From contig JAJTEM010000006.1 in the NCBI GenBank assembly GCA_021299735.1, positions 62,001 to 126,000 of the forward strand: 64,000 nt of DNA, read 5' to 3'. This document shows, piece by piece, positions 33,655 to 43,200 of the stretch. Source of the stretch: Burkholderiales bacterium (GTDB lineage: Bacteria > Pseudomonadota > Gammaproteobacteria > Burkholderiales > Burkholderiaceae_B). Both the position numbers and the translations under genes were made by a program. Below the pieces are notes generated by a model. That model did not search any database. It saw only the letters and a list, made by a program, of their open reading frames with translations, and had not been told where the DNA came from. The stretch's first letter is position 1, and every line of letters starts with the position of its first letter.

Positions 33655-35352
33655 ATGAAAAGTACTGAAAGTGATTTGACTCAAGCCGGGCTGGACGCTC
33701 ACCAGTTATCCATGTTGCGCCAACAACATGCGCATTTGCGCTCCGAGGGCCGTTCTACAGATTTGTCGAGCCTCGCGCTGCGTTCGCGTTTCATCAACAG
33801 CGATGACCTGAAAGACGATGATTTAGAGAGTGACCAAGGTATTGTCGGCGACCATTTCACGCTTCAAACAATTTTGCCGCTTGAGTATTGCCGCCGATTT
33901 ACTTGTGTACCTACTGAATTTTCCAAGGGTGTGTTGACGTTGAAGTGCGCGCAACCCTTAAGTACCTCTCAGAGAAAGCGGATCCAGGATGCACTGAGAA
34001 CATCGGTTCAGTCCCTGCGCGTATTGCCTGCCAGCCGGCAAGAGGTTTTCGATGTGCTCATGCGGATTGAGCAGTCAGGTTCAGTCAACGGCTTGATTTC
34101 GGTTTTAAGGTCGGATGGGTTGGAAGCCGGGCGCCTGCGCGGCCTTGTGTACGCAGTGTTAAAAGAAGCGCTTTCACTGAAAGCAAGCGATATTCACCTG
34201 AGCCGAAAATCAGACCCCGATGCATGGATTGCCTATCGTGTTGACTCAGTGATGCGTCAAACCCATTTGCTGCCTGAACTGCTGATGCAATCGTTGGTGG
34301 CTCGAATCAAAATTGAAGCGGGCATGGATGCATCAAACAATCGCACTGCACAAGATGGTCGCTTGACTGTTGAGCACGAGGGCCGGGTGGTGGACTTCCG
34401 TATTTCGACTCAACCATTGGTGGATGGTGAATCACTGGTACTTCGAGCGCTTGACGTGTCGTTGTTGCCAAGCCTTACAGCCTTGTTTCCTGGTCAGCCC
34501 AAAATGATGGGTTTGATTCGTGGCATTACTCAACAAAGCGGTAAAACTGGTGGCCTGGTGTTTATTTCCGGCGCCACGGGCTCTGGTAAAAGTACAACAC
34601 AGTACACGGTGGCTTGTGGTTTTCGCCGCGACTCCATGAATATCATCACGGTTGAAGACCCGGTTGAGTACATTTTGCCTTTCGCCAAGCAAATTCAACT
34701 TCAGGCTTTGGTTAAACAAAAGGCGATTGATCTTGAGCGATCCATCTTGCGTCAAGATCCCGACATCCTGATTTTTGGTGAAATTCGTGATGCAGATTCT
34801 GCCCGCGCAGCGCTGGCGTTTGCCGAAAGTGGTCACTTGGTTATCTCCACCATTCACGCCAACAGCGTAATTCAGGTAACTGAACGTTTTTTGTCAATGA
34901 TCGATTCGTCACATCGATCGGATTCTGAATTCCTGATTGCGCACTTTTTGCGCATGATTATTCACCAGCGCTTGATGCGCCGTTTGTGTTCTTGTGCCAA
35001 ACCAATGCACAACGATGAAATCGAAAACATTAACCCCAGTATTTCCACTTTGACCGGCGGTTTGATTGAAGCCCGGCCTGGCTTGAAAAAGAAAACAGGT
35101 TGTACCCGCTGCCTTGGCACTGGATATTCCGGCCGTGTAGCCGCCCATGAAACTTTGCATATTCCTGCCGATCAGGCCATGCGTGCAAAGTTTGTACGTG
35201 CATTCAAAAATCACGAGCTGGAATTGCCGGTTGATTTGCGTGAGGAAAACGGCGTGGAATACACCAGCCGTTTACAAACTTTGCAAACGTTGATGGATCA
35301 GGGCTTGATTGATTGGCCCAGCGTGGCCCAGCTTTTCGGTGTGGCGGAGTAA
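33655..35352 (+). CDS. Type IVb pilus assembly ATPase (GspE/PilB family)
   Basis: A 565-residue cytoplasmic motor for pilus extension. The Walker A motif GATGSGKST lies at 306-314, followed by the Asp box (EDPVEY), Walker B (DPDILIFGEIRD) and the His box (GHLVISTIHAN). Two CxxC-type pairs (LCSC and CTRC) form the zinc site of this family. The start ATG follows the 3' end of the PilP-like gene. No retraction ATPase is in the window. Confidence 0.95.
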   Translation: MKSTESDLTQAGLDAHQLSMLRQQHAHLRSEGRSTDLSSLALRSRFINSDDLKDDDLESDQGIVGDHFTLQTILPLEYCRRFTCVPTEFSKGVLTLKCAQPLSTSQRKRIQDALRTSVQSLRVLPASRQEVFDVLMRIEQSGSVNGLISVLRSDGLEAGRLRGLVYAVLKEALSLKASDIHLSRKSDPDAWIAYRVDSVMRQTHLLPELLMQSLVARIKIEAGMDASNNRTAQDGRLTVEHEGRVVDFRISTQPLVDGESLVLRALDVSLLPSLTALFPGQPKMMGLIRGITQQSGKTGGLVFISGATGSGKSTTQYTVACGFRRDSMNIITVEDPVEYILPFAKQIQLQALVKQKAIDLERSILRQDPDILIFGEIRDADSARAALAFAESGHLVISTIHANSVIQVTERFLSMIDSSHRSDSEFLIAHFLRMIIHQRLMRRLCSCAKPMHNDEIENINPSISTLTGGLIEARPGLKKKTGCTRCLGTGYSGRVAAHETLHIPADQAMRAKFVRAFKNHELELPVDLREENGVEYTSRLQTLQTLMDQGLIDWPSVAQLFGVAE

Positions 35353-35355
35353 ACC

Positions 35356-36606
35356 ATGGCCATTGTCAACTACAGGGTTTTTTACCTGGCCCCGCAAATG
35401 CTGGATGCGACCGCAAGACCCGATGAACGTTTGAGTGGCTACTTCCGTCATGAATTGGTTATTACTGCATCTCGCAAACGCGAGGCCATACAGCAGGTAA
35501 TTGATCGCGGTGGTGTTGTTCTCGACATACTTGAAGTACGTTCCAAAGGCCTGCTCCAAAGGTTATTTGGGGTCAAAGTTAGCCGTGGTTACAAACAAAA
35601 ATTTTTACAGGCGCTTGCCTTCAATGTTCGGTCAGGTTTGTCACCCGAGAAGGCTTTGGAGCAAGTGATTCTGGGTGAAGTGGGTGAACAAAGGCTGGTA
35701 TTGAACCAAGCCTTGAATGCGCTGCGCCAGGGGTTCGGGTTTGTGCAGTCACTTGAATTGCTGGCGTGGTTTGACGATTCGACACTCGCCGTGTTGAGGG
35801 CAGGTGAATCGGCTGGTCAGTTAAGTCAGGCATTGGAAACAGCGGTGGGTTTTTATGAAAAAGGATCCGCCACACTGAAGCTGATGTTTGGCGCAGTAAC
35901 CTGGACTGCGCTGGATTTGATTATGGCGGTGTCCACTGTAGTCGGTATGCGATTTGGGCTGATTGAGCAGCTAAAAACTACCCCCTTGATGAGTGAAGAC
36001 CCCGTCAAAATTGAGCAGTTTAATAATTCCCTGTTGTTGGCTGAGCATGTGAATAACGGCTTGCTTGCGTTTTCATTTGTGTTTGCATTGGTGCTCATTT
36101 ACTTCACCATGCTTGTGTTGTCGCCCGATCCAAAAACCAGAACGCAAGCATTCGGCATGCTGGAAAAGGTGCCCGTGATTGGTGAGCTTCTTATTTCATC
36201 TGGCATGGCTGCCACCACCCGTGTACTGGGTTCCCTGTTAACAGGCGGAGTGGTGTTTCTCAACGCCGTGCAAATTGCGCGCAAGGGCACCATAACCCCA
36301 ACAATTAGCCGTTTTTGGGAAGACATTATTAACAGAACAGAAATTGGCGAACAGCCTGCCAGCGCATTTAATCACATGCAGCTGGACAGCAGTGAACGCC
36401 TATTGATTCGCGCGCACAAAGATCAGGCGCAGCTTGCCGAATGCTTGGCCTCTATTTCTCAAACACGCGAAGAAAAGGCCAATTCTGCGGCGCGCAAATT
36501 TGCTGTTCTCGCATTCGTGGGTTCCCTGCTGTATTCCGGCATTGCCGTGCTGTTTAGCTTGGCTGTGGTGTATTTGCAAAACGAACTGGTGCTGTCAGGA
36601 GCGTGA
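35356..36606 (+). CDS. Pilus inner-membrane platform protein (GspF/PilC family)
   Basis: A 416-residue platform protein. It starts 4 bases after the ATPase stop. Two T2SF domains are visible, each with the Gly-Leu-Ser/Phe pattern (FNVRSGLSPEKALEQV and LRAGESAGQLSQALE), and three membrane spans near 175-195, 235-255 and 390-412. The ATPase pushes it to feed pilins from the inner membrane. The stop overlaps the next start codon. Confidence 0.92.
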   Translation: MAIVNYRVFYLAPQMLDATARPDERLSGYFRHELVITASRKREAIQQVIDRGGVVLDILEVRSKGLLQRLFGVKVSRGYKQKFLQALAFNVRSGLSPEKALEQVILGEVGEQRLVLNQALNALRQGFGFVQSLELLAWFDDSTLAVLRAGESAGQLSQALETAVGFYEKGSATLKLMFGAVTWTALDLIMAVSTVVGMRFGLIEQLKTTPLMSEDPVKIEQFNNSLLLAEHVNNGLLAFSFVFALVLIYFTMLVLSPDPKTRTQAFGMLEKVPVIGELLISSGMAATTRVLGSLLTGGVVFLNAVQIARKGTITPTISRFWEDIINRTEIGEQPASAFNHMQLDSSERLLIRAHKDQAQLAECLASISQTREEKANSAARKFAVLAFVGSLLYSGIAVLFSLAVVYLQNELVLSGA

Positions 36607-37484
36607 CCTTGGATAAACAAGTCAATCTGAAAACGATTTATTCCAATTTAATCGCTGGCCGGCTTCCCGTAGGCAGCGCAAGTGCAAAGCGTGTTGTTGA
36701 AAACCATGCATACGCCTTGTTAGGCACCAATCGCCTGCACACCTACTTTATTGAGCGTGCGGGTTTTGTGTACTACTTTGCAATTGAAAGCCAGTTTATG
36801 GCTTCGGCGCCAGGTTTTACGTTGCCATTTGTGGATGTATTGCCCGAAGGCCCTTTGTACCAGGGCGATGCAGTTTACCTGCTCAATGGCGGCGATTTTT
36901 CCGTGGCACTCATTCTGGAAAGCGGCAGCATGCGCTTGCTGTGCAACGATGTTGATGCGATTAAAGACTACCTCATTGATTTCGACTTGCAGATTATCGA
37001 AATTGCCAATCGCGGCGGCAGGCCACTGACCAGTGTTCCGCAGGCTATTCAAGGTATTTCAGAGCGAATCAGTGCCTGGTTGATGAAAGGCTCCCTGGCT
37101 GTTCTCATGGTTTCACTGGTTGGTTTTGTTGCCATACAAGTAAGTAACACCTTGCTTAACCAAAGTACGGAAACATCGTTGAATGCCAGGGCCGTAGAAA
37201 ATGATCTTAACGCCACACTAAAAAAACTGAGTGTTCAACAGCCCCTGGCTCGTCAAATTTCACGAATTCAAATCGTGTCGGCCACCGTAGTGCGTTCGGG
37301 TGGGTGGATACAGTCCTATCGCCTTGTGGGTGAAGACGATGAAGCCTTTGAAATTGTGCTGCCAAGCTGGGTTAGTCAGGATTATCTAGATTCGCTGGGG
37401 CGCAACGGGGTAATCACCGATCTTAGGGATGTAGAAGGTTTGCTGACAGTCCGTAAAGAAGGTAAGAAGGGGAAAAAATCGTGA
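36603..37484 (+). CDS. Pilus biogenesis bitopic membrane protein (PilO-like position)
   Basis: A 293-residue protein with a cytoplasmic N-terminal part (1-160), one membrane span (about 163-183), a short coiled segment and a periplasmic domain. No strong family motif is recognised, but the topology and position match the PilO/PilM subunits of type IVb pilus operons. The GTG start overlaps the TGA of the platform gene, so translation is coupled. The C-terminus is very basic (KEGKKGKKS). Confidence 0.7.
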   Translation: MTLDKQVNLKTIYSNLIAGRLPVGSASAKRVVENHAYALLGTNRLHTYFIERAGFVYYFAIESQFMASAPGFTLPFVDVLPEGPLYQGDAVYLLNGGDFSVALILESGSMRLLCNDVDAIKDYLIDFDLQIIEIANRGGRPLTSVPQAIQGISERISAWLMKGSLAVLMVSLVGFVAIQVSNTLLNQSTETSLNARAVENDLNATLKKLSVQQPLARQISRIQIVSATVVRSGGWIQSYRLVGEDDEAFEIVLPSWVSQDYLDSLGRNGVITDLRDVEGLLTVRKEGKKGKKS

Positions 37485-37966
37485 AACTCGACTTTAAAAC
37501 GGATTCTTCTTTGTTGATGACCGAAGTCAGCCGAATGCTCGGCCTGGCACCGATTTTCACCATGATGATAGCCGTGATCATGCTTGTTCTGCTTGTGTTT
37601 TCGGTGCAGGATTTTATGACCGAGGCACAAAAGGAAAAGAAAAGCCTGGAGTTGCCAAGTTTTACCTTAAACAAATCGCCCGTGGGCAAAAAGATTTATG
37701 AGGATTACTCGGTCGTGTTGGCGCGATTAAGCCCACATGTTGCAGTCAGCCCGGAAAAGGATGGCATACGAATTTCAATCACTGACCCGGCCAGGTACGC
37801 CGAATTCATGTTTGTACTGAACAGCGTGCAGGGTGTTTCTAAAGATGTGGTTTGGACCGCCAAGGAAATTTGCCTGGCAGATTGTGGTGGCACCGCTTCA
37901 ACGGCATTAGTCAGCGGAATAATCGAGAAGGTGGACGTTAAATTGAGGGGACCTGAAAATGAATGA
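37481..37966 (+). CDS. Small bitopic pilus-operon protein
   Basis: A 161-residue protein with one span near residues 24-45 (IFTMMIAVIMLVLLVF) and a compact periplasmic domain. It carries two cysteines (CLADCGG) that could form a disulphide. It resembles GspM/PilO-type subunits in architecture only. The GTG start overlaps the TGA of the upstream gene and its stop overlaps the next ATG. Confidence 0.7.
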   Translation: MKLDFKTDSSLLMTEVSRMLGLAPIFTMMIAVIMLVLLVFSVQDFMTEAQKEKKSLELPSFTLNKSPVGKKIYEDYSVVLARLSPHVAVSPEKDGIRISITDPARYAEFMFVLNSVQGVSKDVVWTAKEICLADCGGTASTALVSGIIEKVDVKLRGPENE

Positions 37967-38849
37967 CATGCACAGCTTGAACGATGAGTTTGCACGGGCT
38001 GCCCCCGAGCAGGTTGCAACAGGCAAGTTGAAGGGGCTGCACAAAATAATATTGGGTGCCGCAGCGCTTGCGCTTGCCGGAGTAGTTGGGTGGGCTGGTG
38101 TGACTGTGTTTGGCGAATCCGCACAAGGCAGGTCTGGCGTTTCTCCTTTGGCCAATGCGAATGCAGCCGCAAGCGGCAGCGACGTGGTGTTGGCCAGCAT
38201 CGACGGCATGAAAATTACCGAGATGGAAGTGGCTGGGCTGTTGCAACAGGGCGTTGATAAAGCGATTGTGATTGATCGCTACATTAACAAGGTTATTGCG
38301 GCTGAACTGGGCCGCGAAATGTATGCCGAGGAAGCCAAGGCAACCCTGCAGGCTGCTGAGCGCGAGGTATTGTCAACACTGTACACCACACGTCGCCTCG
38401 ACGAATTGCGCAAGGCGGTAAGTGATGACGAGGTTAAAAGCTATTACAACGCCAATGTGCTGGATCAAAACTTTCAGACGTGGAAGGTGAGTTACTACCT
38501 GAGTACTGATGAGGCAGACGTTCAAAAAACATTGGCCAGCCTGAAAAAGGGCGACAAGGAAGCCGAGGCGCAACTAAAACCCCTGATAGAGCAGGGCGAT
38601 GGATACGCTGCGGCTGCGGCCCTGCCCTACAACTTGGGGCGCGTGGTTTCAAAAATGAAAAAGGGCGAATACAGCGATGTGTTGCAGCTTAGAAATGGTT
38701 TGCTGGTTTTGAAGGTAGAAGACAGCAAACAATTAAAGAAGCCCACCGTGGACGAATTGAAACAAGACATTATCCAAGCACTTGCGTTGCAAAAGTTCAA
38801 TGAAGAATTGGAACAAGCTCGCAAAAAGGCCAAGGTGGAACTTGGCTGA
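37959..38849 (+). CDS. Membrane-anchored parvulin-like peptidyl-prolyl isomerase in the pilus operon
   Basis: A 296-residue protein with an N-terminal span (about 31-52) and a SurA/PpiC-like arrangement: an N-terminal helical chaperone part (VASIDGMKITEMEVAGLLQQ...YINKVIAAELGREM), then a parvulin-like domain (NLGRVVSKMKKGEYSDVLQLRNGLLVLKVED). It probably folds or escorts pilins or the fibre in the periplasm. The start overlaps the upstream stop by 8 bases. PPIases are not standard members of type IVb pilus operons. Confidence 0.78.
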   Translation: MNDMHSLNDEFARAAPEQVATGKLKGLHKIILGAAALALAGVVGWAGVTVFGESAQGRSGVSPLANANAAASGSDVVLASIDGMKITEMEVAGLLQQGVDKAIVIDRYINKVIAAELGREMYAEEAKATLQAAEREVLSTLYTTRRLDELRKAVSDDEVKSYYNANVLDQNFQTWKVSYYLSTDEADVQKTLASLKKGDKEAEAQLKPLIEQGDGYAAAAALPYNLGRVVSKMKKGEYSDVLQLRNGLLVLKVEDSKQLKKPTVDELKQDIIQALALQKFNEELEQARKKAKVELG

Positions 38850-38897
38850 ATCTTTCACATTGAACCAACAAAAGCTTGACGTATTAAGGAGAAAATC

Positions 38898-39590
38898 ATG
38901 AGTACATTTTTAAAGTGCCGGGCGATGCATGCCAAAAAATCAGCCCAGTCCGGCTTTATACAGGCGGCACTGTTGTTTGGTATCGCCCTGATGACAGCAG
39001 TACTTGGCGGCTTTGCGCTGGCCAACCGCAGCCCCACTTCGCAAACTGATGTAGAGCAGGCTAAAGTGAATGCATCGGTTATTCTTAAGCAAGCCAGCGA
39101 TCTTCGCGATGGTGTGGCTCGTTATTCCAGTGATTTTGGGTCGTCGTCTGTGTCCAGTACAATGACTTTCGCAGCCACAGGGCCTGCAGGTTTGTTTGAC
39201 CCTGCTGCCCGCTATGCTTCACCGCAGGTAATGCCTTCTGCCGCATTTGATGTCGCGAACGTGGCTACAGCAGATGATATTAAAGCCCCCAGCGCCTTGG
39301 CTGCTGGTCACTGGTACCTGAACAAAGTCACCGCAGGCAACGGGCTCAGTAGTAGTGCTGATGACCCCATGGTTGTACTGCCTTATTTACTTCCTGAGGT
39401 TTGCAGGCGCGTGAATACTTTGCTTTACGGCGTTAATACCATACCTGTAGGTACTGGTGCCGCAGCAGACTGGATCGCCGACGCTGATGGTGGCATTTCA
39501 GGCGTGGCAGGTGCTGCAGGTTGGCCAGAAGGTTGTGTTCAAACCAGTGACAGCCGCTATGTTTATTTCAAAACAATCCAGGAAAACTAA
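38898..39590 (+). CDS. Major pilin-like protein (PilS-like)
   Basis: A 230-residue protein with an excellent ribosome site (aaggaga). The class III leader ends at Gly19, and the hydrophobic helix (IQAALLFGIALMTAVLGGFALAN) follows. The usual Glu at position 5 of the mature pilin is replaced by Ala24. A globular domain with two cysteines near the C-terminus follows (CRR...GCVQ), as in type IVb pilins. A terminator follows, so it is probably made in larger amounts than the genes after it. Confidence 0.75.
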   Translation: MSTFLKCRAMHAKKSAQSGFIQAALLFGIALMTAVLGGFALANRSPTSQTDVEQAKVNASVILKQASDLRDGVARYSSDFGSSSVSSTMTFAATGPAGLFDPAARYASPQVMPSAAFDVANVATADDIKAPSALAAGHWYLNKVTAGNGLSSSADDPMVVLPYLLPEVCRRVNTLLYGVNTIPVGTGAAADWIADADGGISGVAGAAGWPEGCVQTSDSRYVYFKTIQEN

Positions 39591-39619
39591 TCTTTTATTG
39601 TTTTTTAAACCCTCCATCG

Positions 39620-39650
39620 AACCTCGGCCCTAATTTGGCCGAGGTTTTCT
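39620..39650 (+). terminator. Terminator or attenuator after the major pilin gene
   Basis: The arms aacctcggcc and ggccgaggtt enclose ctaattt (with c) and a T-rich tail follows. Partial termination here would set pilin expression above that of the minor pilin and fibre. Confidence 0.85.
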
Positions 39651-39745
39651 TTTTCGTAACCCAAGCTAGGGATACGTACCTCTTTTCTTCATGCCGTTAA
39701 ACAGTTGTATGGCGTAATCCGCCAGCTAAAACAGGTTTAAACAAA

Positions 39746-40288
39746 ATGAACAGGTGGCAACTAACAAAAAAACAGGCTGGCTTCGTCGCTTCCTATCTGA
39801 TTTTCGGGATCGGCTTGTTGGCCGCAGTGGGTATTGCATATGGCCGCTTGAGCACGGCAAATGAACAGGGGCGGGTTGTGCAGCAAACTGTTGAAGATGT
39901 GGCCAGTCAGCTTGAAATAATCCGCGGCAAAGTGTTGCTATGCGGCGCAGTGTATCCCGATGGCGATCATGGTCAGTTCAACGCCCGGCATGCCTACCCA
40001 GCGCCCGCAACAATGGGTAACCGAGACTTGGTAAACAATGTTCAATGCCCAGGTGCCCCCCCCGGGCAGCAGCAGTTGGTACACATGCCAGACGGTGTGC
40101 CCATGCCGCAAAGCCCGCCTGAATTTAATCCTTGGATGTATGAGCATACCGAGACCAACGGTATTCGGTTGAGGCTGGATCCCCAAGTTAACGGCGGCGC
40201 ATTAAACGCCCGAACTCGCTTGTTAAGACAGTACCCCAACACTGCCGTGCTGGATGGCGATGAAATTGTGTTCACGATTTTGAATTAG
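39746..40288 (+). CDS. Minor pilin-like protein
   Basis: A 180-residue protein with a short basic leader (KKQAG), cleavage predicted after Gly12, and a hydrophobic helix (ASYLIFGIGLLAAVGIAYG). Position 5 is Tyr, not the usual Glu. The rest is a globular domain with two cysteines and many Pro and Asn. It lies between the pilin and the fibre genes, so it may cap the pilus or connect the fibre. Confidence 0.65.
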   Translation: MNRWQLTKKQAGFVASYLIFGIGLLAAVGIAYGRLSTANEQGRVVQQTVEDVASQLEIIRGKVLLCGAVYPDGDHGQFNARHAYPAPATMGNRDLVNNVQCPGAPPGQQQLVHMPDGVPMPQSPPEFNPWMYEHTETNGIRLRLDPQVNGGALNARTRLLRQYPNTAVLDGDEIVFTILN

Positions 40289-40296
40289 AGGCCGCT

Positions 40297-43200
40297 ATGA
40301 AGAAACTGCTCACAATGCATGGCCAAGTTGTACGTTTTCAAGAACGTATGTTGGTATCAGCGGTTCGGAAAGCCATTCCTTATTTGCTGGGCCTTGGTTT
40401 GGGGTTGTCGACAGTGCAAACGGCATATGGTGTCAGCGGAGAATCATCCGCTGCTTTTACTGCAACACAGCTGGTACGCCAGTTCACTTTAAAAAATACG
40501 GTGGCCCAAGTAAGCATGGGAATGCAAGGCCTAGTGACTGAAGTCAACGGCGAACAACGCGCTCCGGGCATGGGGGAACGTCCAGCTGGTTTTCCATTGG
40601 ATATGGGTTCAGTGCCTGCTGCTGCCAACCTGCCCCGGCGCGACGGTGCTGGCCGCCCACTGGGCTATTGTGCTTGGGACAACGCATCCTCGGTAACTAC
40701 AGCAACACACAATGCAGGCCTTGGCGTTGCAAATCCTTTGGTGTATGCCGTGGTATCGCCTGGTTTGAATGGCAGTATGCAAACTACCTGTGCAGATATA
40801 TTGGCCACTGGCGTTGGTGTTGGGGATGACTACGTACAGGTTGTCGCAGCGATGGCGGTTTCCAGCGCATCGTACAAAAGCTCTGTGAGCACGTTTGCTA
40901 ATTTGCCAGCAGGTGAAGAAGGCGACATACGCTTAGTACGCGACAGTAACAAACTATACAGCTACGATTCAGTCTTGGGCTGGAAACCCGTACAGGCCGG
41001 TCCTTTTGAAGCGGACGCAAGCGGAGGTGCAGGCGCCATTGCCTACACCACAGGCAAAGTAACAGTGGCAGATTTTCAGGCCACCACAGCTACACTAACC
41101 GGTGCGTTAACGGGTACCAGTGCTACGTTCAGTGGAGCATTGACAGCCAACACACTTACGGGCAATGGCAGTGGGCTAACCGACCTGAATGCATCCAACT
41201 TTACCTCAGGCGTAGTGAGCCCGCAATTTGGCGGCACAGGTGTGAATGGCGCAGCCGCAGCCAACGGCACCCTGCTGATTGGCAACGGCAGCGGTTACAG
41301 CCTCGGCACACTCACCGCAGGTACAGGCATTGGGGTGTTGAATGGCGCAGGCAGCATAACGATAAGCAACACGGGTGTTACATCACTCGCGGGCACTGCG
41401 AATCAGGTGAACGTATCAGCCAGTACAGGCGCGGTTACCTTGAGTTTACCGCAAGACATTGCCACCACCAGTACTCCCACCTTTGGTGGAATGATGCTCA
41501 ATGGTGGCCTGATGGGTACCACAGCCACCTTCAGCGGCGGGGTAACAGTGGATTCACTCACCGCCCAGCGGCTGAACATTGGCACATCGGCAGGAGGAGT
41601 CACCAACCCCAACCTGATTATTGGCAACGGGGCCATGCCTGGTACGCAAAGTGGCAGTGGCGCAAACACCGCTGTAGGTATCAGTGCCCTGGCATCCAAC
41701 ACAACGGGTTTTAGTAATACCGCCACTGGTCTTCGTTCGATGATGTTCAACACAATTGGCCATGGCAATTCTGCGGTTGGTTACCAAACCCTGTACAACA
41801 ATACGACAGGTATTGACAACGTTGCGATGGGTTATGCGAGTGGTTTGGGTAACACCATAGGTAGCGCCAATACCTCGTTGGGCGGGTATGCTGGTATGAG
41901 CAATGTGAGCGGAAGTCGGAATACTTTTTTAGGATACAGTGCTGACTCCGTGACTGGTGCATTAAGTTACGCCACAGCGATTGGTGCAGATAGCCGTGTA
42001 GCCACCAGCAACACGATTGCCTTGGGCCGCAACAGCACAGCTGATCAAGTGGTGATTGGTACAGACACCCGTAACGATACCTATGCCAACACCAAGCTGT
42101 ATGTGAATGGCGTAACCAATTTGAACGGCGATTTGCGCGGCACCACAGCCACTTTTTCTGGTGGTGGTGCAGCAACTCCACAGGTGTTGGCTGGTTCTTC
42201 GACAGCAAATTACATAGCATTGCTGGGTAACGCCAGCGCAGGCGCCTACAACCCCAATACCCAGGCGGGCGACAATGTGATTTTTTTCTCCAATGGTGCA
42301 ATTAACACTGGTCGCCTTGTTTTAGCACCTTGGACAAGCTCCGAAGTGGCTATGAGAATGACAACCGCTGGTACCACATTCAATGGCGGCGTAACCGTAG
42401 ATTCAATCGGCGCTCAGCGCCTGAATTTGGGTACGAATGCAGGTGGTGTTGCTTTCCAAAACGTAATTATTGGCAACAACGCCATGCCCGGTGCGCAGGG
42501 TGGTGATGGTGGCAATACAGCAATTGGCCAGAGTGTCCTGACATCCAATACTTCGGGTAGCTTCAACACCGCAACTGGTCTGCAAGCGCTTTTATATAAC
42601 ACCACCGGTTTTAACAACAACGCAACCGGCGTGAATGCGCTAATTAGCAACACCACGGGTTACGGTAACGTTGCGATGGGCCGGGACGCCTTGGTTGCCA
42701 ATACCACTGGTGCCTACAACACCGGCCTGGGTCAGTCCGCGGGTTATATAAATACCGCCGGTAACTTCAATACTTTTTTGGGTTTCGGCGCCACTTCAAC
42801 CACTGGTGCACTAAGCTATGCCACGGCGATTGGTGCAGACAGCACCGTAGCCACAAGTAACACGATTGCCTTGGGTCGCAATAGCACAGCTGATCAAGTG
42901 GTGATAGGAACCGATAGCCGTAACGACTCCGTTGCCAACACAAAACTGTTCGTCAATGGAAACACCCACTTCAACGGTGCTGTGCAGGTTGCCAGTGCGG
43001 TGAACTTCAACGAAGTACTTGGTGACAAGTTGAACCTGTGGGGCGGTTATGGTTTTGGAATTAACAACAGCAACCTGACCGCATATATACCTGGCGCAGG
43101 CCAAAGATTCAGCGTGCGTACAGGTGGTAATTTCAACGGAACCGAAGTGTTTTCAGTAAGCGGCGCAGGCAACATGTACCTGGCGGGCAGCATGGTGTCA

